A stretch of 9,789 bases of DNA from an uncultured Oxalobacteraceae bacterium (GTDB lineage Bacteria > Pseudomonadota > Gammaproteobacteria > Burkholderiales > Burkholderiaceae_D). The notes beneath the pieces were generated by a model. It saw nothing but the letters and a program-made list of their open reading frames with translations. It did no database searches and was not told the origin of the DNA. This document shows, piece after piece, positions 1 to 5,992 of the stretch; the first letter of the stretch is position 1, and every line of letters begins with the position of its first letter. The stretch covers positions 1 to 9,789 of the forward strand of contig CALKVB010000161.1 of the NCBI GenBank assembly GCA_937996605.1. Reading direction: 5' to 3'. Both the position numbers and the translations under genes were made by a program.

Positions 1-200
1 ATATGTTTGGCGCCGCTGGCAGCGACATCACGCTGAAAATGCCGGTGGGCACCATCATTACCGACGTCGAAACCGGCGAGGTGTTGTACGAGTTGTTAGA
101 GCCCGGCGAGGTTATCACCATTGCCAAAGGCGGCGATGGCGGCTTTGGCTTGTTCCCATTTGAGATGGGCCACCGTGCGTTGTTCTGTCGCTGCTTTTAG
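1..200 (+). CDS. obgE: Obg GTPase fragment, truncated at both sides
   Basis: Obg/CgtA is an essential GTPase that acts in large ribosomal subunit assembly. Only part of its glycine-rich N-terminal Obg fold is present. The frame is open at the left edge, and the first two bases complete an Asp codon if the preceding base is G. The visible sequence has the family wording GAAGSDITLKMPVGT, then an ETGEVLYELL stretch, then AKGGDGGFG ending at 149. In intact Obg proteins this is followed by an NLHFK-like segment. Here the frame instead gives LFPFEMGHRALFC and stops at 198-200. Those last 17 codons are the antisense of the SMC gene, not Obg. The G domain and C-terminal domain are absent, so the fragment cannot be functional. 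Recognition as Obg is confident; the loss of the rest is probably an assembly chimera. Confidence 0.85.
   Translation, partial: MFGAAGSDITLKMPVGTIITDVETGEVLYELLEPGEVITIAKGGDGGFGLFPFEMGHRALFCRCF
141..150. other. Chimeric junction between obg and the SMC gene
   Basis: Forward Obg homology ends at the Gly codon at 147-149. The reverse-strand SMC reading frame can be followed leftward in frame as far as about 141-150. The bases GGCTTTGGC at 141-149 fit both genes: GFG in Obg and AKA on the SMC side. This looks like a join at a short microhomology between two opposed genes, each cut internally. Short-homology joins of opposed sequences are typical of amplification or assembly chimeras, and can also arise from real rearrangements. 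Confidence 0.7.
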
Positions 201-212
201 CAATGGAGAAAT

Positions 213-2096
213 TTAACCGAGACGGGTACCAACTTCAATTCTTTGTTGCTTGAGTGGCTCGGTATTGCGGGAAGCTTCTTCGAACTCAGCATGACGCGCA
301 CTTAATTCTTTAGCCGCATCAACACCCGCAAGGCGCGCTTTGTAAGAAGAAATTTCACCTGCGAGTTTGCTAATCTTGATCGTCAGTTGATCTTCTTGTG
401 ACTGCAAACGTGGCAAGGCTTTTTGTAGCGCTTCTAAACGCTGAGTACGACCTGCATTACCAAAACGGTAGCGCGACACCTCAACAAATAATGAACGTCC
501 ACCACGACGCTCAAAGTGATAGGCGTCAGGAGTAATCCATTCTTGTGATTTAGTTAGGCGCATGCCTTCGTCGATACTATCGACGGTTTCGATACGTTCG
601 AGTTGTTCAATCAACCAAGCCGGCGCTTTGGCGTTGAAGCTAACTACTGAAAGTAAGCTTGAATCTTTAACGATAGGCGCGTTGATGCGATCAGGTACGA
701 TAAAGTGGCTGTAGCGTTGCTTTTCACCGATACGATAAGCAGCGCTCGCATCACTTGCGTTGTCGAGCAAAATTACTGAGGTATAGCCACGCAATACGCC
801 TTCTACTGCACCTTGCCATTTTGCGTCAGTGACTTCCACGATCTCTGGCAGCATGCTATGCGGGATATTCGCTTCGTTCAAAGCACGGCGCATTTGTCGC
901 ACGTTTTCTGGGTCGGGCAGGCTGGCTTTCCCTTGCAACGCCGAGATGGTTTCCATGTCGGCTGCGATGCGTTGGCTCAGGGCGTCACGTTCTTGTTTTT
1001 GTTGGGCGAGTTCGGCTTCTTTTTTCTCAAGTTCATCAGCGATATTGGCGATATCGGCATCAGCTTCGGCTGCTAATTTTTGTAAGCGCGCTTTTTGCTC
1101 GAGCAAACTCTCTTGTGGTTTTAGCTTGGCATTGATATGACTTAGCTTCTCACGCAATGCTGATTCTTCGGCTTCTAAAGCAGCTTCGGCCTGCTGTGCT
1201 TCGCTATGATTTTGTGCTTGTTGCGCTAGACCCTGTCTACGTTCTGATAGCGCTTCATCTTGCGTCTTTAAATAGCGTTTGCTCGCGCGCAGGGCTTCGC
1301 TCGTGGCCGCAGCCCTTTGTAAATCCTCATGATATTGCAGGGTTGGTAAAATCTCTTCCTGGAGGTCTCGCTTTTCTTTGGTCAAACTTTCCCATTGGTG
1401 GAAGTTAGCGACTTTCAAGCGCAAACCTTCGAGATTCGTTTTTGCCCCTTCGAGTTCGGTTTCGAAACGTTGCAGTTCAGATTCGGTATCGCGCTGATGA
1501 CGCTTCGCATCATCGTAGGCATCTAAGACTTCTTTATCGCCAAACACTTGGAATACCAAGTCGAGCAGTTGGCGCGGCGCGTATTCGCATAGCTTATCGG
1601 TTTCACCTTGTTCCAAGGCTAGCACTTTACCCATGGCTGAAGACAAACCCGCATGTGATAAACGTTTGCGGTAGGTTTCAACACCCAACCAATCATTCGC
1701 TTCTTGAATCTCTTCGATCTCAACTTTGCCACTGCGCATCAAATATTGACGCTTCCAATCGCCGCCATTTTTTTGGATTTGGCAAAACAAAGTGACTTCA
1801 TCTTCGTACAGGCCCGACATGCGGAAAGGACGATTAGAAATCTGCGCACCCACCGCACTATTGTCAACCACCGCGCGTATCCACGCTGTCTGTTGGCCTG
1901 AGTGACGCGCATAGTGTTTGTAGGAGCGTCCCATCGAACATTCGAGACCAAATAAGGTGCGTAAGGCATCAAGCAAAGTTGTTTTGCCCGAGCCATTTTG
2001 TCCAGCAATGGTGATGATCTTGGCATCGAGAGGAATATTCTTAATGCGTTGCCAGTAATCCCAGTGTACGAGTTCGAGTGATTTGATATGAAACAT
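213..2096 (-). CDS. MksB/JetC-like SMC ATPase, truncated at C-terminus
   Basis: This is the SMC subunit of a bacterial condensin-like complex, an ATP-driven DNA-loop machine in the cytoplasm. Residues 1-185 form the N-terminal half of the head: Walker A GQNGSGKT at 32-39 and a Q-loop-like LEQGETDKL at 161-169. Residues about 190-395 are a charged coiled-coil arm. Residues about 398-550 are hinge-like (WQGAVEGVLRGYTSVILLD, then ITPDAYHF, RRGGRS, SRYRFG). The segment after the hinge, SRYRFGNAGRTQRLEAL, resembles the YxLGxDN...L segment of MksB/JetC proteins more than canonical Smc. The returning coil begins at about 551. The signature motif, Walker B and D-loop of the C-terminal head half are missing. 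The TAA at 215-213 interrupts a frame that continues as ISPLLKAATEQ, so the stop looks like a nonsense change. A purine-rich tract (AGAGAAGAA) precedes the ATG. It is the third gene after the kleisin and KITE genes. Confidence 0.85.
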   Translation of the reverse strand: MFHIKSLELVHWDYWQRIKNIPLDAKIITIAGQNGSGKTTLLDALRTLFGLECSMGRSYKHYARHSGQQTAWIRAVVDNSAVGAQISNRPFRMSGLYEDEVTLFCQIQKNGGDWKRQYLMRSGKVEIEEIQEANDWLGVETYRKRLSHAGLSSAMGKVLALEQGETDKLCEYAPRQLLDLVFQVFGDKEVLDAYDDAKRHQRDTESELQRFETELEGAKTNLEGLRLKVANFHQWESLTKEKRDLQEEILPTLQYHEDLQRAAATSEALRASKRYLKTQDEALSERRQGLAQQAQNHSEAQQAEAALEAEESALREKLSHINAKLKPQESLLEQKARLQKLAAEADADIANIADELEKKEAELAQQKQERDALSQRIAADMETISALQGKASLPDPENVRQMRRALNEANIPHSMLPEIVEVTDAKWQGAVEGVLRGYTSVILLDNASDASAAYRIGEKQRYSHFIVPDRINAPIVKDSSLLSVVSFNAKAPAWLIEQLERIETVDSIDEGMRLTKSQEWITPDAYHFERRGGRSLFVEVSRYRFGNAGRTQRLEALQKALPRLQSQEDQLTIKISKLAGEISSYKARLAGVDAAKELSARHAEFEEASRNTEPLKQQRIEVGTRLG

Positions 2097-2136
2097 TGTT
2101 GTTCTTCTCTGCTAAATGGTTGACGAAGGGCCAGTC

Positions 2137-2958
2137 TTAGACGCTATCTTTGTCTTCTGCGGCTGCAGAGGATGGCGCGGCGACGTCTTCACTTTCATCG
2201 ATCTTTGGTGTTTCAGTAACGATTGATTCCCCAGTTGATGGGGATTCAACTTCGCTTACGTGTTCCCTTTGTGCTGCTTTATCTGCTTCTTCTTGTGCCA
2301 AGCGTTGCGCTTCAATCACTGCAGGTGTCCGTGGCATAGGAATATGGAAAATGTCAGATAAAGCACCGTTGATAATGCGATCTTTCAAAGCGTCGGTATC
2401 CATTAACAAATCGAGGAGTGGACCTTCCATAATGAGGTCGCTTTTGCGTTCGATAAACCCTAAACGTGCGAGTTGGCCAAGGTTCATATCCATACGTGTT
2501 TTCTTGCCGAGCTTTTCACCGAAATCGGCGAGTAGAGTACGATAGGAAATACCAATCGAAGTATCTTCCGCGCGTGGCAAAGGTTTCTCTTTACCGAACA
2601 TATCGTTCTGATCTTCTTGTGCCATTTGGTGCGCTTCTTGACGCTCGCGCTTCGGCAAAATAATCAGCGACCACAGCACAACGAGTAAGGCAACTCCATC
2701 ACGTGCCAGGCCAAAATTATTGTTCTGCCAGGTGTCCTTGGTACCGAATACTTTTGATTCACTATCACGTGTTAAAGCCAAAGTGACGTAATCAGCATAG
2801 ACGTTATCAACGAATTTCATGCCGCAGGCTTTGAGGCGTGCATCAACATCGCTACGAAAATTTTCGTCTGACAAAGCGCGCTTGACCAACTTATCTTCGC
2901 GTTTGAGCGTTTGATGTGCGAGCAAGCGAGCGATTAGGATTTGTGCATCTTCAGTCAT
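2137..2958 (-). CDS. KITE subunit, MksE/JetB-like
   Basis: A 273-residue protein, probably the KITE (tandem winged-helix) accessory subunit that binds the kleisin and SMC head and regulates the ATPase. Residues 1-15 and 34-65 resemble the start of MksE/JetB proteins (AQILIARLLAHQ, then a helical stretch ending YADYVTLAL). LARDGVALLVVLWSLIILP at 84-102 looks like the buried helix of the first winged helix, not a membrane span. SYRTLLADFGEKL...LGQLARLGFIERK...MEGPLLDLLMD at 138-187 matches the second winged helix. The tail from about 212 is Ala/Glu/Ser-rich and probably disordered. Its ATG overlaps the kleisin stop within ATGACTGA, giving an 8-nt overlap, with GAAGAGAA upstream as ribosome site; translational coupling and fixed stoichiometry are likely. 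The family call rests on architecture and gene order; similarity is weak by eye. Confidence 0.7.
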   Translation of the reverse strand: MTEDAQILIARLLAHQTLKREDKLVKRALSDENFRSDVDARLKACGMKFVDNVYADYVTLALTRDSESKVFGTKDTWQNNNFGLARDGVALLVVLWSLIILPKRERQEAHQMAQEDQNDMFGKEKPLPRAEDTSIGISYRTLLADFGEKLGKKTRMDMNLGQLARLGFIERKSDLIMEGPLLDLLMDTDALKDRIINGALSDIFHIPMPRTPAVIEAQRLAQEEADKAAQREHVSEVESPSTGESIVTETPKIDESEDVAAPSSAAAEDKDSV

Positions 2959-4366
2959 GGTTGTTCTCTTCGATATTATTTTTGTCGTCGGTCGCGGTGC
3001 TTGTAAGTGCCGTCGACGTCGTCGTTGCCGTTGGTAAGTTCAGTGGCATCAGGCTGGCAACTGAAATCGCGGCGACATGAGGATCGGACAATTTTTGCAT
3101 GCGATCTTTAGAACTGAATTCAAGCGGCAAACGCGCCAAAGTTGCAGTCGCACCTTGTAAGGAAGCTTCATTCGCGTCCCCAATCAAAGGTAGCAAAGAG
3201 GCGCGATAGGAAGCGATGGCGAAACTCGCTGGTAATAAAATTTCGTGCAGCGGTTTAGCTTTCTTGGTGTCAGGGTCTATCGTACTTGCATCGATTTTTC
3301 CTAAAGCATCGAGCCAATGATCGAGCTCAAGAAGGGCTTCGCTCGTATCGTTCGCGATCGAAGGCGCATCTTGTCCGCTAGGTAGTGTGCCGAGTACAGC
3401 AGAACCACGGTTGGCCAGCAACTCGCTTTCTGCGACGTCGATCATTTCAGACGGTGTAATAAAATGCGGGGTAACTGGATGTGAAAGCGCACCATCTGCG
3501 AGCGATGCTAAATCATCGCGTTGCAGTAACCACATCTTGATATCAGTGGTCGATAAACCAGATTGGCCTAAATGCACGCGTTGACGTTCGATTTGATTCA
3601 ATGCGCGCGAAAACATCCCTTGCATATTCAGTAGTGCACTTTGGGCACGGCCAATTGCTTGTGCCGCACGATGAGTTGCCGAGTCGGCACGACTATCATT
3701 GGTAATGGCATGAATAATCTGCGAACCTTTTTCTACCCAGTCACAAGCGGTATGCCATTTTTGTTGCGCCGCACGTAATTGGAACTCTGAGCCCGAGGCA
3801 ATTGCATCAGCAAATTCTTCGGTCAACTCAATCAAGCGACCGAGCAGATGATGTAATTGTTCAACCGACACCCCACCAACCGCTTGTGCACCTGCGACCT
3901 GGGTCAGCATGTAACTCATTTCCGATGTGTCTTCTTGCTGCTCGACCTGTATCAGTGACTCAATTGCAGCCAAGACATTGCGTGCCATTGGTGTAATGCG
4001 ATACACCAGCTGACTCGCATCCCACACTAATATGCCCGTACTACGCAAGCGCGTCAGTACGGTTTCAAGGGCTTCAGGTTCGAGGTAACCTAGTTTGGCA
4101 TTGATGTCAGCGCGTGTAAGGGAGGGTGTTTCGACGTCAGAAGTTAACTCACGTAGTACCAATAAGCGCATTAAGACGCTATTGATGCCGCCATGAAACA
4201 GTGCCGTAAAGCCTTGCAACATCGGCTGCGCCCGGCGCAAAGGCGCGAGGGCGGAGACATCGTCAGGCGTTAGATTGGATTTGAAGTAAGATTTGAGACT
4301 TAGATCATTTTGATCCGATAAGTCGTCTTCAATTCTTGCTATAGATTCGTCGTCAAAATTGTGCAT
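2951..4366 (-). CDS. Kleisin-like winged-helix subunit, MksF/JetA-like
   Basis: A 471-residue protein in the kleisin position of the SMC operon. Kleisins bridge the two SMC heads and carry the KITE dimer. Residues about 60-135 form a winged helix: LTRADINAKLGYL, then LETVLTRLRSTGILVW, then a YRITPMARNVLAAI strand-helix. Residues 150-300 are predicted mostly helical (LHHLLGRLIELTEEFADAI; ALLNMQGMFSRALNQIERQRVHL), compatible with the MksF middle domain. The C-terminal third is helical, then ends in a Thr-rich, Asp/Asn-rich tail (PTATTTSTALTSTATDD). I do not see the usual RxxHP-like N-terminus of the common JetA (DUF3375) family, so this is a divergent member or a separate kleisin family. The start at 4366 lacks a strong Shine-Dalgarno; an AGG lies about 12 nt upstream. 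It overlaps the next gene by 8 nt. Confidence 0.6.
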   Translation of the reverse strand: MHNFDDESIARIEDDLSDQNDLSLKSYFKSNLTPDDVSALAPLRRAQPMLQGFTALFHGGINSVLMRLLVLRELTSDVETPSLTRADINAKLGYLEPEALETVLTRLRSTGILVWDASQLVYRITPMARNVLAAIESLIQVEQQEDTSEMSYMLTQVAGAQAVGGVSVEQLHHLLGRLIELTEEFADAIASGSEFQLRAAQQKWHTACDWVEKGSQIIHAITNDSRADSATHRAAQAIGRAQSALLNMQGMFSRALNQIERQRVHLGQSGLSTTDIKMWLLQRDDLASLADGALSHPVTPHFITPSEMIDVAESELLANRGSAVLGTLPSGQDAPSIANDTSEALLELDHWLDALGKIDASTIDPDTKKAKPLHEILLPASFAIASYRASLLPLIGDANEASLQGATATLARLPLEFSSKDRMQKLSDPHVAAISVASLMPLNLPTATTTSTALTSTATDDKNNIEENNHD

Positions 4367-4371
4367 GCCGC

Positions 4372-4418
4372 ATTTTACCTGCTAGTCCGCGGCTTGAGTA
4401 TTGATAGAAAACTATCAA
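4372..4418 (-). promoter_or_regulatory. Candidate promoter/operator of the SMC operon with palindrome
   Basis: Between the small membrane-protein gene and the kleisin gene lies a perfect inverted repeat, TTGATAG-AAAA-CTATCAA, at 4401-4418. On the minus strand a -10-like TAAAAT (4377-4372) ends 5 nt before the kleisin ATG, so transcription from it would start at or just before the ATG and give a leaderless mRNA. The -35 region is poor (TACTCA at 17 bp spacing) and lies next to the palindrome, as expected for an activator or repressor site. No U-tract follows the stem on either strand, which argues against a terminator. The palindrome is seen directly; its role is inferred. Confidence 0.35.
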
Positions 4419-4433
4419 AAACCTCATGTTGTT

Positions 4434-4700
4434 TTAACGGGACTGCATTGATTCACGGACGATTTCTTTGTTTTTTAAGAATTGCTTATCTTGAGATTGA
4501 GTCGAGTCTGGAATAAAGAACAAAATGACGGATTTAAACAGACGTTCCATGCCAAAGAGTGTAAAAACGAAGGCAATCATTTGATAGGTATTTTGAGAAA
4601 CCTGTTCTAGCCCTAACTTCTTGAAGAGCAAAGTGCTGAGGATGGCAGCAAGAAATAAGGCTAGAAAGCCCCCTTTACTCCATTTTTTTGTTTTGAACAT
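4434..4700 (-). CDS. Small protein with two membrane helices, unknown
   Basis: An 88-residue protein of unknown family. I chose the ATG at 4700 (MFKTKKWSKGG) because GGGAG lies 5 nt upstream; an in-frame ATG at 4712 would add MGDC but overlap that ribosome site. The start is basic (KTKKWSK), followed by a hydrophobic helix (GFLALFLAAILSTLLF), a short loop (KKLGLEQVSQNTY) and a second helix (QMIAFVFTLFGMERLF...ILFFI). It ends in a charged tail rich in Gln, Lys and Glu. By the positive-inside rule both ends should be cytoplasmic. It has its own good promoter and lies 67 nt upstream of the kleisin gene on the same strand, so it may be the first gene of that transcript or simply a neighbour. No function can be named. 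Confidence 0.65.
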   Translation of the reverse strand: MFKTKKWSKGGFLALFLAAILSTLLFKKLGLEQVSQNTYQMIAFVFTLFGMERLFKSVILFFIPDSTQSQDKQFLKNKEIVRESMQSR

Positions 4701-4721
4701 GCAGTCTCCCATGGTGCTCTG

Positions 4722-4735
4722 ATACTTTTGAGTAT
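4722..4735. repeat. Small inverted repeat in the leader of the membrane-protein gene
   Basis: ATACT-TTTG-AGTAT forms a 5-bp inverted repeat that covers the expected transcription start and early leader of the minus-strand gene starting at 4700. It could be a 5' mRNA hairpin or a small operator. It is short, so chance is possible. Confidence 0.3.
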
Positions 4736-4739
4736 TGTT

Positions 4740-4767
4740 ATTATAGCTAATAAGGTAATTTTGTTAA
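4740..4767 (-). promoter_or_regulatory. Sigma70-type promoter for the small membrane-protein gene
   Basis: On the minus strand, TTAACA (4767-4762, one mismatch to TTGACA) and a perfect TATAAT (4745-4740) are separated by 16 bp. The predicted start near 4733 gives a leader of about 33 nt before the ATG at 4700. It is the best promoter match noticed in the window and may also serve the SMC genes downstream. Confidence 0.65.
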
Positions 4768-4864
4768 ATATTTAATTCGGAATGGTCCGCCTATGTTGGG
4801 ATCGGTGTAGGTTTTTAAGCATTAGTTCGACTAAAGTTGGTGACACCCCTTCATTTAAAATTTC

Positions 4865-4870
4865 AAAGGA
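4865..4870 (+). promoter_or_regulatory. Ribosome binding site deciding a GTG start for msrA
   Basis: AAAGGA sits 7 nt before the GTG at 4878. Longer in-frame starts, such as the ATG at 4782, add about 32 residues with no MsrA character, so the GTG is preferred. Confidence 0.65.
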
Positions 4871-4877
4871 AAAAATT

Positions 4878-5417
4878 GTGAATGCTCCCATATTGCAAAC
4901 TGCGACTTTAGGTGGTGGCTGTTTTTGGTGTACCGAGGCAGTTTTTCAACAAATCCGAGGAGTCCATCGGGTCGAGTCCGGCTATAGCGGCGGACAGGTG
5001 CACCAACCCAGCTATGAACAGATCTGCACCGGTAGAACCGGGCATGCTGAAGTGGTGAGGCTACAGTTTGATCCAGCGGTAATTTCCTATGAAGAGATTC
5101 TTGAGATTTTTTTCACGATTCATGACCCAACCACCTTGAATCGGCAAGGAGCCGATACCGGCACGCAGTATCGATCAGTGATTTATTTTCACGACGAGCA
5201 GCAAAAACAAATTGCCCAACAAGTCATGCAAAGAGCTGCTGCGATCTGGGATGACCCGATTGTGACCGAACTCAGTCCAGCGCCTATGTTCTACGTGGCT
5301 GAGGCCTATCATCAAAATTACTTCCGTCAAAATCCGCAACAAGGCTATTGTGCATTTGTCGTGGCACCTAAGGTCGCAAAGGCGCGCAAAGCGTTTGCGG
5401 ATAAGTGGTTGGTGTAG
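4878..5417 (+). CDS. msrA: Peptide-methionine (S)-S-oxide reductase MsrA
   Basis: MsrA reduces the S-epimer of methionine sulfoxide, free or in proteins, back to methionine, using thioredoxin to recycle. It repairs oxidative damage in the cytoplasm. The 179-residue length from the GTG start is normal for the family. The catalytic motif GGGCFWC lies at 12-18 with nucleophile Cys15. GYSGG follows at 35-39, then the HAEVVR segment, HDPTTLNRQGADTGTQYRS in the middle, and EAYHQNYF near the end. A late cysteine (Cys158, in GYCAFVVAPK) is the likely resolving residue. The gene stands alone on the plus strand, divergent from the small membrane-protein gene and convergent with the acetyltransferase gene. 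No convincing promoter was found in the 165-nt upstream gap, which holds a short TTAGT-TCG-ACTAA hairpin at 4822-4834. Confidence 0.95.
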   Translation: MNAPILQTATLGGGCFWCTEAVFQQIRGVHRVESGYSGGQVHQPSYEQICTGRTGHAEVVRLQFDPAVISYEEILEIFFTIHDPTTLNRQGADTGTQYRSVIYFHDEQQKQIAQQVMQRAAAIWDDPIVTELSPAPMFYVAEAYHQNYFRQNPQQGYCAFVVAPKVAKARKAFADKWLV

Positions 5418-5424
5418 AAATTTA

Positions 5425-5446
5425 GCGTGATGAGGAGCTCATGCGC
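5425..5446. terminator. Hairpin between convergent genes, possible bidirectional terminator
   Basis: GCGT(G)ATGAG-GAG-CTCATGCGC can fold into a stem of about nine pairs with one bulged G and a 3-nt loop. It starts 7 nt after the msrA stop and ends just before the end of the acetyltransferase gene. Neither strand has a good U-tract after the stem, so termination is plausible from position only. Confidence 0.35.
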
Positions 5447-5452
5447 ACAGGT

Positions 5453-5938
5453 CTAGAGAGACTTAAACATCACCAATGCATCCACAAAGCCCAAACGTGG
5501 ATGCTCAAACGCTAAGGGTAAGCGTCCGACAGTAGCGAAACCGAGTTTTGTCCACAAGCGCACGGCGCCTTCATTGGTCGATACGACAAAATTAAATTGC
5601 ATGGCGCGATAGCCGAGTGCGCGTGCTTGTTGTTGTGAGTGTTCGCACATCAAGCTAGCAAGGCCACGACCACGTGCTTGCGATGAAACCATGTAGCCAC
5701 AGTTACAGACATGCGCACCACCGCCTTGCTGGTTAGTTTTTAAATAGTATGTGCCGAGTATCGCGCCCGCATCTTCAATCACCCAAGTTTGGCGAGGTAA
5801 TTGCATCCACAGTTGGAATGCTTGATCTTGCGTGGTGTCGCGCGCATAGGTGTAGGTTTCACCTGCCGACACGATTTCATGAAAGATCGGCCAAATATGC
5901 TCGAAGTCAGATTCAGTGGCAGGTCGGATTGAGATCAT
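5453..5938 (-). CDS. GNAT-family N-acetyltransferase
   Basis: A 161-residue acetyltransferase of the GNAT fold, which transfers acetyl from acetyl-CoA to an amine. The substrate cannot be told from sequence. The start MISIRPATESDFEHIW is the typical first strand and helix. The acetyl-CoA pyrophosphate-binding motif A is at 87-92 (QARGRG), followed by LASLMCEH. Residues 107-135 carry the usual ALGYRAMQFNFVVSTNEGAVRLWTKLGF-type end, split here as ALGYRAMQFNFV and NEGAVRLWTKLGF, with Asn122 in the NxxAxxLWxKLGF pattern. No strong Shine-Dalgarno is seen before the ATG. The gene lies just downstream of a terminator of the isomerase gene, so it needs either readthrough or a promoter close to or within that hairpin. 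Family assignment is firm; the role is unknown. Confidence 0.9.
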   Translation of the reverse strand: MISIRPATESDFEHIWPIFHEIVSAGETYTYARDTTQDQAFQLWMQLPRQTWVIEDAGAILGTYYLKTNQQGGGAHVCNCGYMVSSQARGRGLASLMCEHSQQQARALGYRAMQFNFVVSTNEGAVRLWTKLGFATVGRLPLAFEHPRLGFVDALVMFKSL

Positions 5939-5951
5939 TGTAATGCGATGG

Positions 5952-5984
5952 AAAAGCTACAAGCCTGAAGAATGCTTGCAGCTT
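5952..5984 (-). terminator. Rho-independent terminator after the cyclophilin gene
   Basis: On the minus strand the RNA reads AAGCUGCAAGC, a 9-nt loop, then GCUUGUAGCUU. This gives an 11-pair stem that is fully paired with one central G-U wobble, followed by a UUUU run (the last two stem bases plus two). It begins 8 nt after the isomerase stop. The G-U pair works only in the minus-strand RNA, supporting that direction. The stem ends 13 nt before the acetyltransferase ATG. Confidence 0.75.
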
Positions 5985-5992
5985 GTGTTGAA

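Noticed and set aside
84..102. Reading the left-edge fragment as a complete 65-residue protein
   Set aside because: Its Obg frame continues upstream of the first ATG and its last 17 codons are antisense SMC sequence, so it is a truncated piece of a larger gene.
813..1901. Several plus-strand open frames of 65-117 codons
   Set aside because: They lie antisense to the SMC coding region, whose coiled-coil and hinge sequence is clearly genuine. They have no ribosome sites or recognisable domains.
1739..2026. A 95-codon minus-strand frame
   Set aside because: It overlaps the Walker A region of the SMC gene in another frame. Its product is rich in Arg and Met and shows no domain.
2150..2663. Plus-strand open frames of 131 and 65 codons
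   Set aside because: They are antisense to the KITE-like gene. The Ser/Ala-rich product mirrors the low-complexity tail of the real gene.
4782..4877. N-terminal extension of MsrA from the ATG at 4782
   Set aside because: The extra 32 residues have no MsrA character or signal-peptide form, and a ribosome site matches the GTG at 4878.
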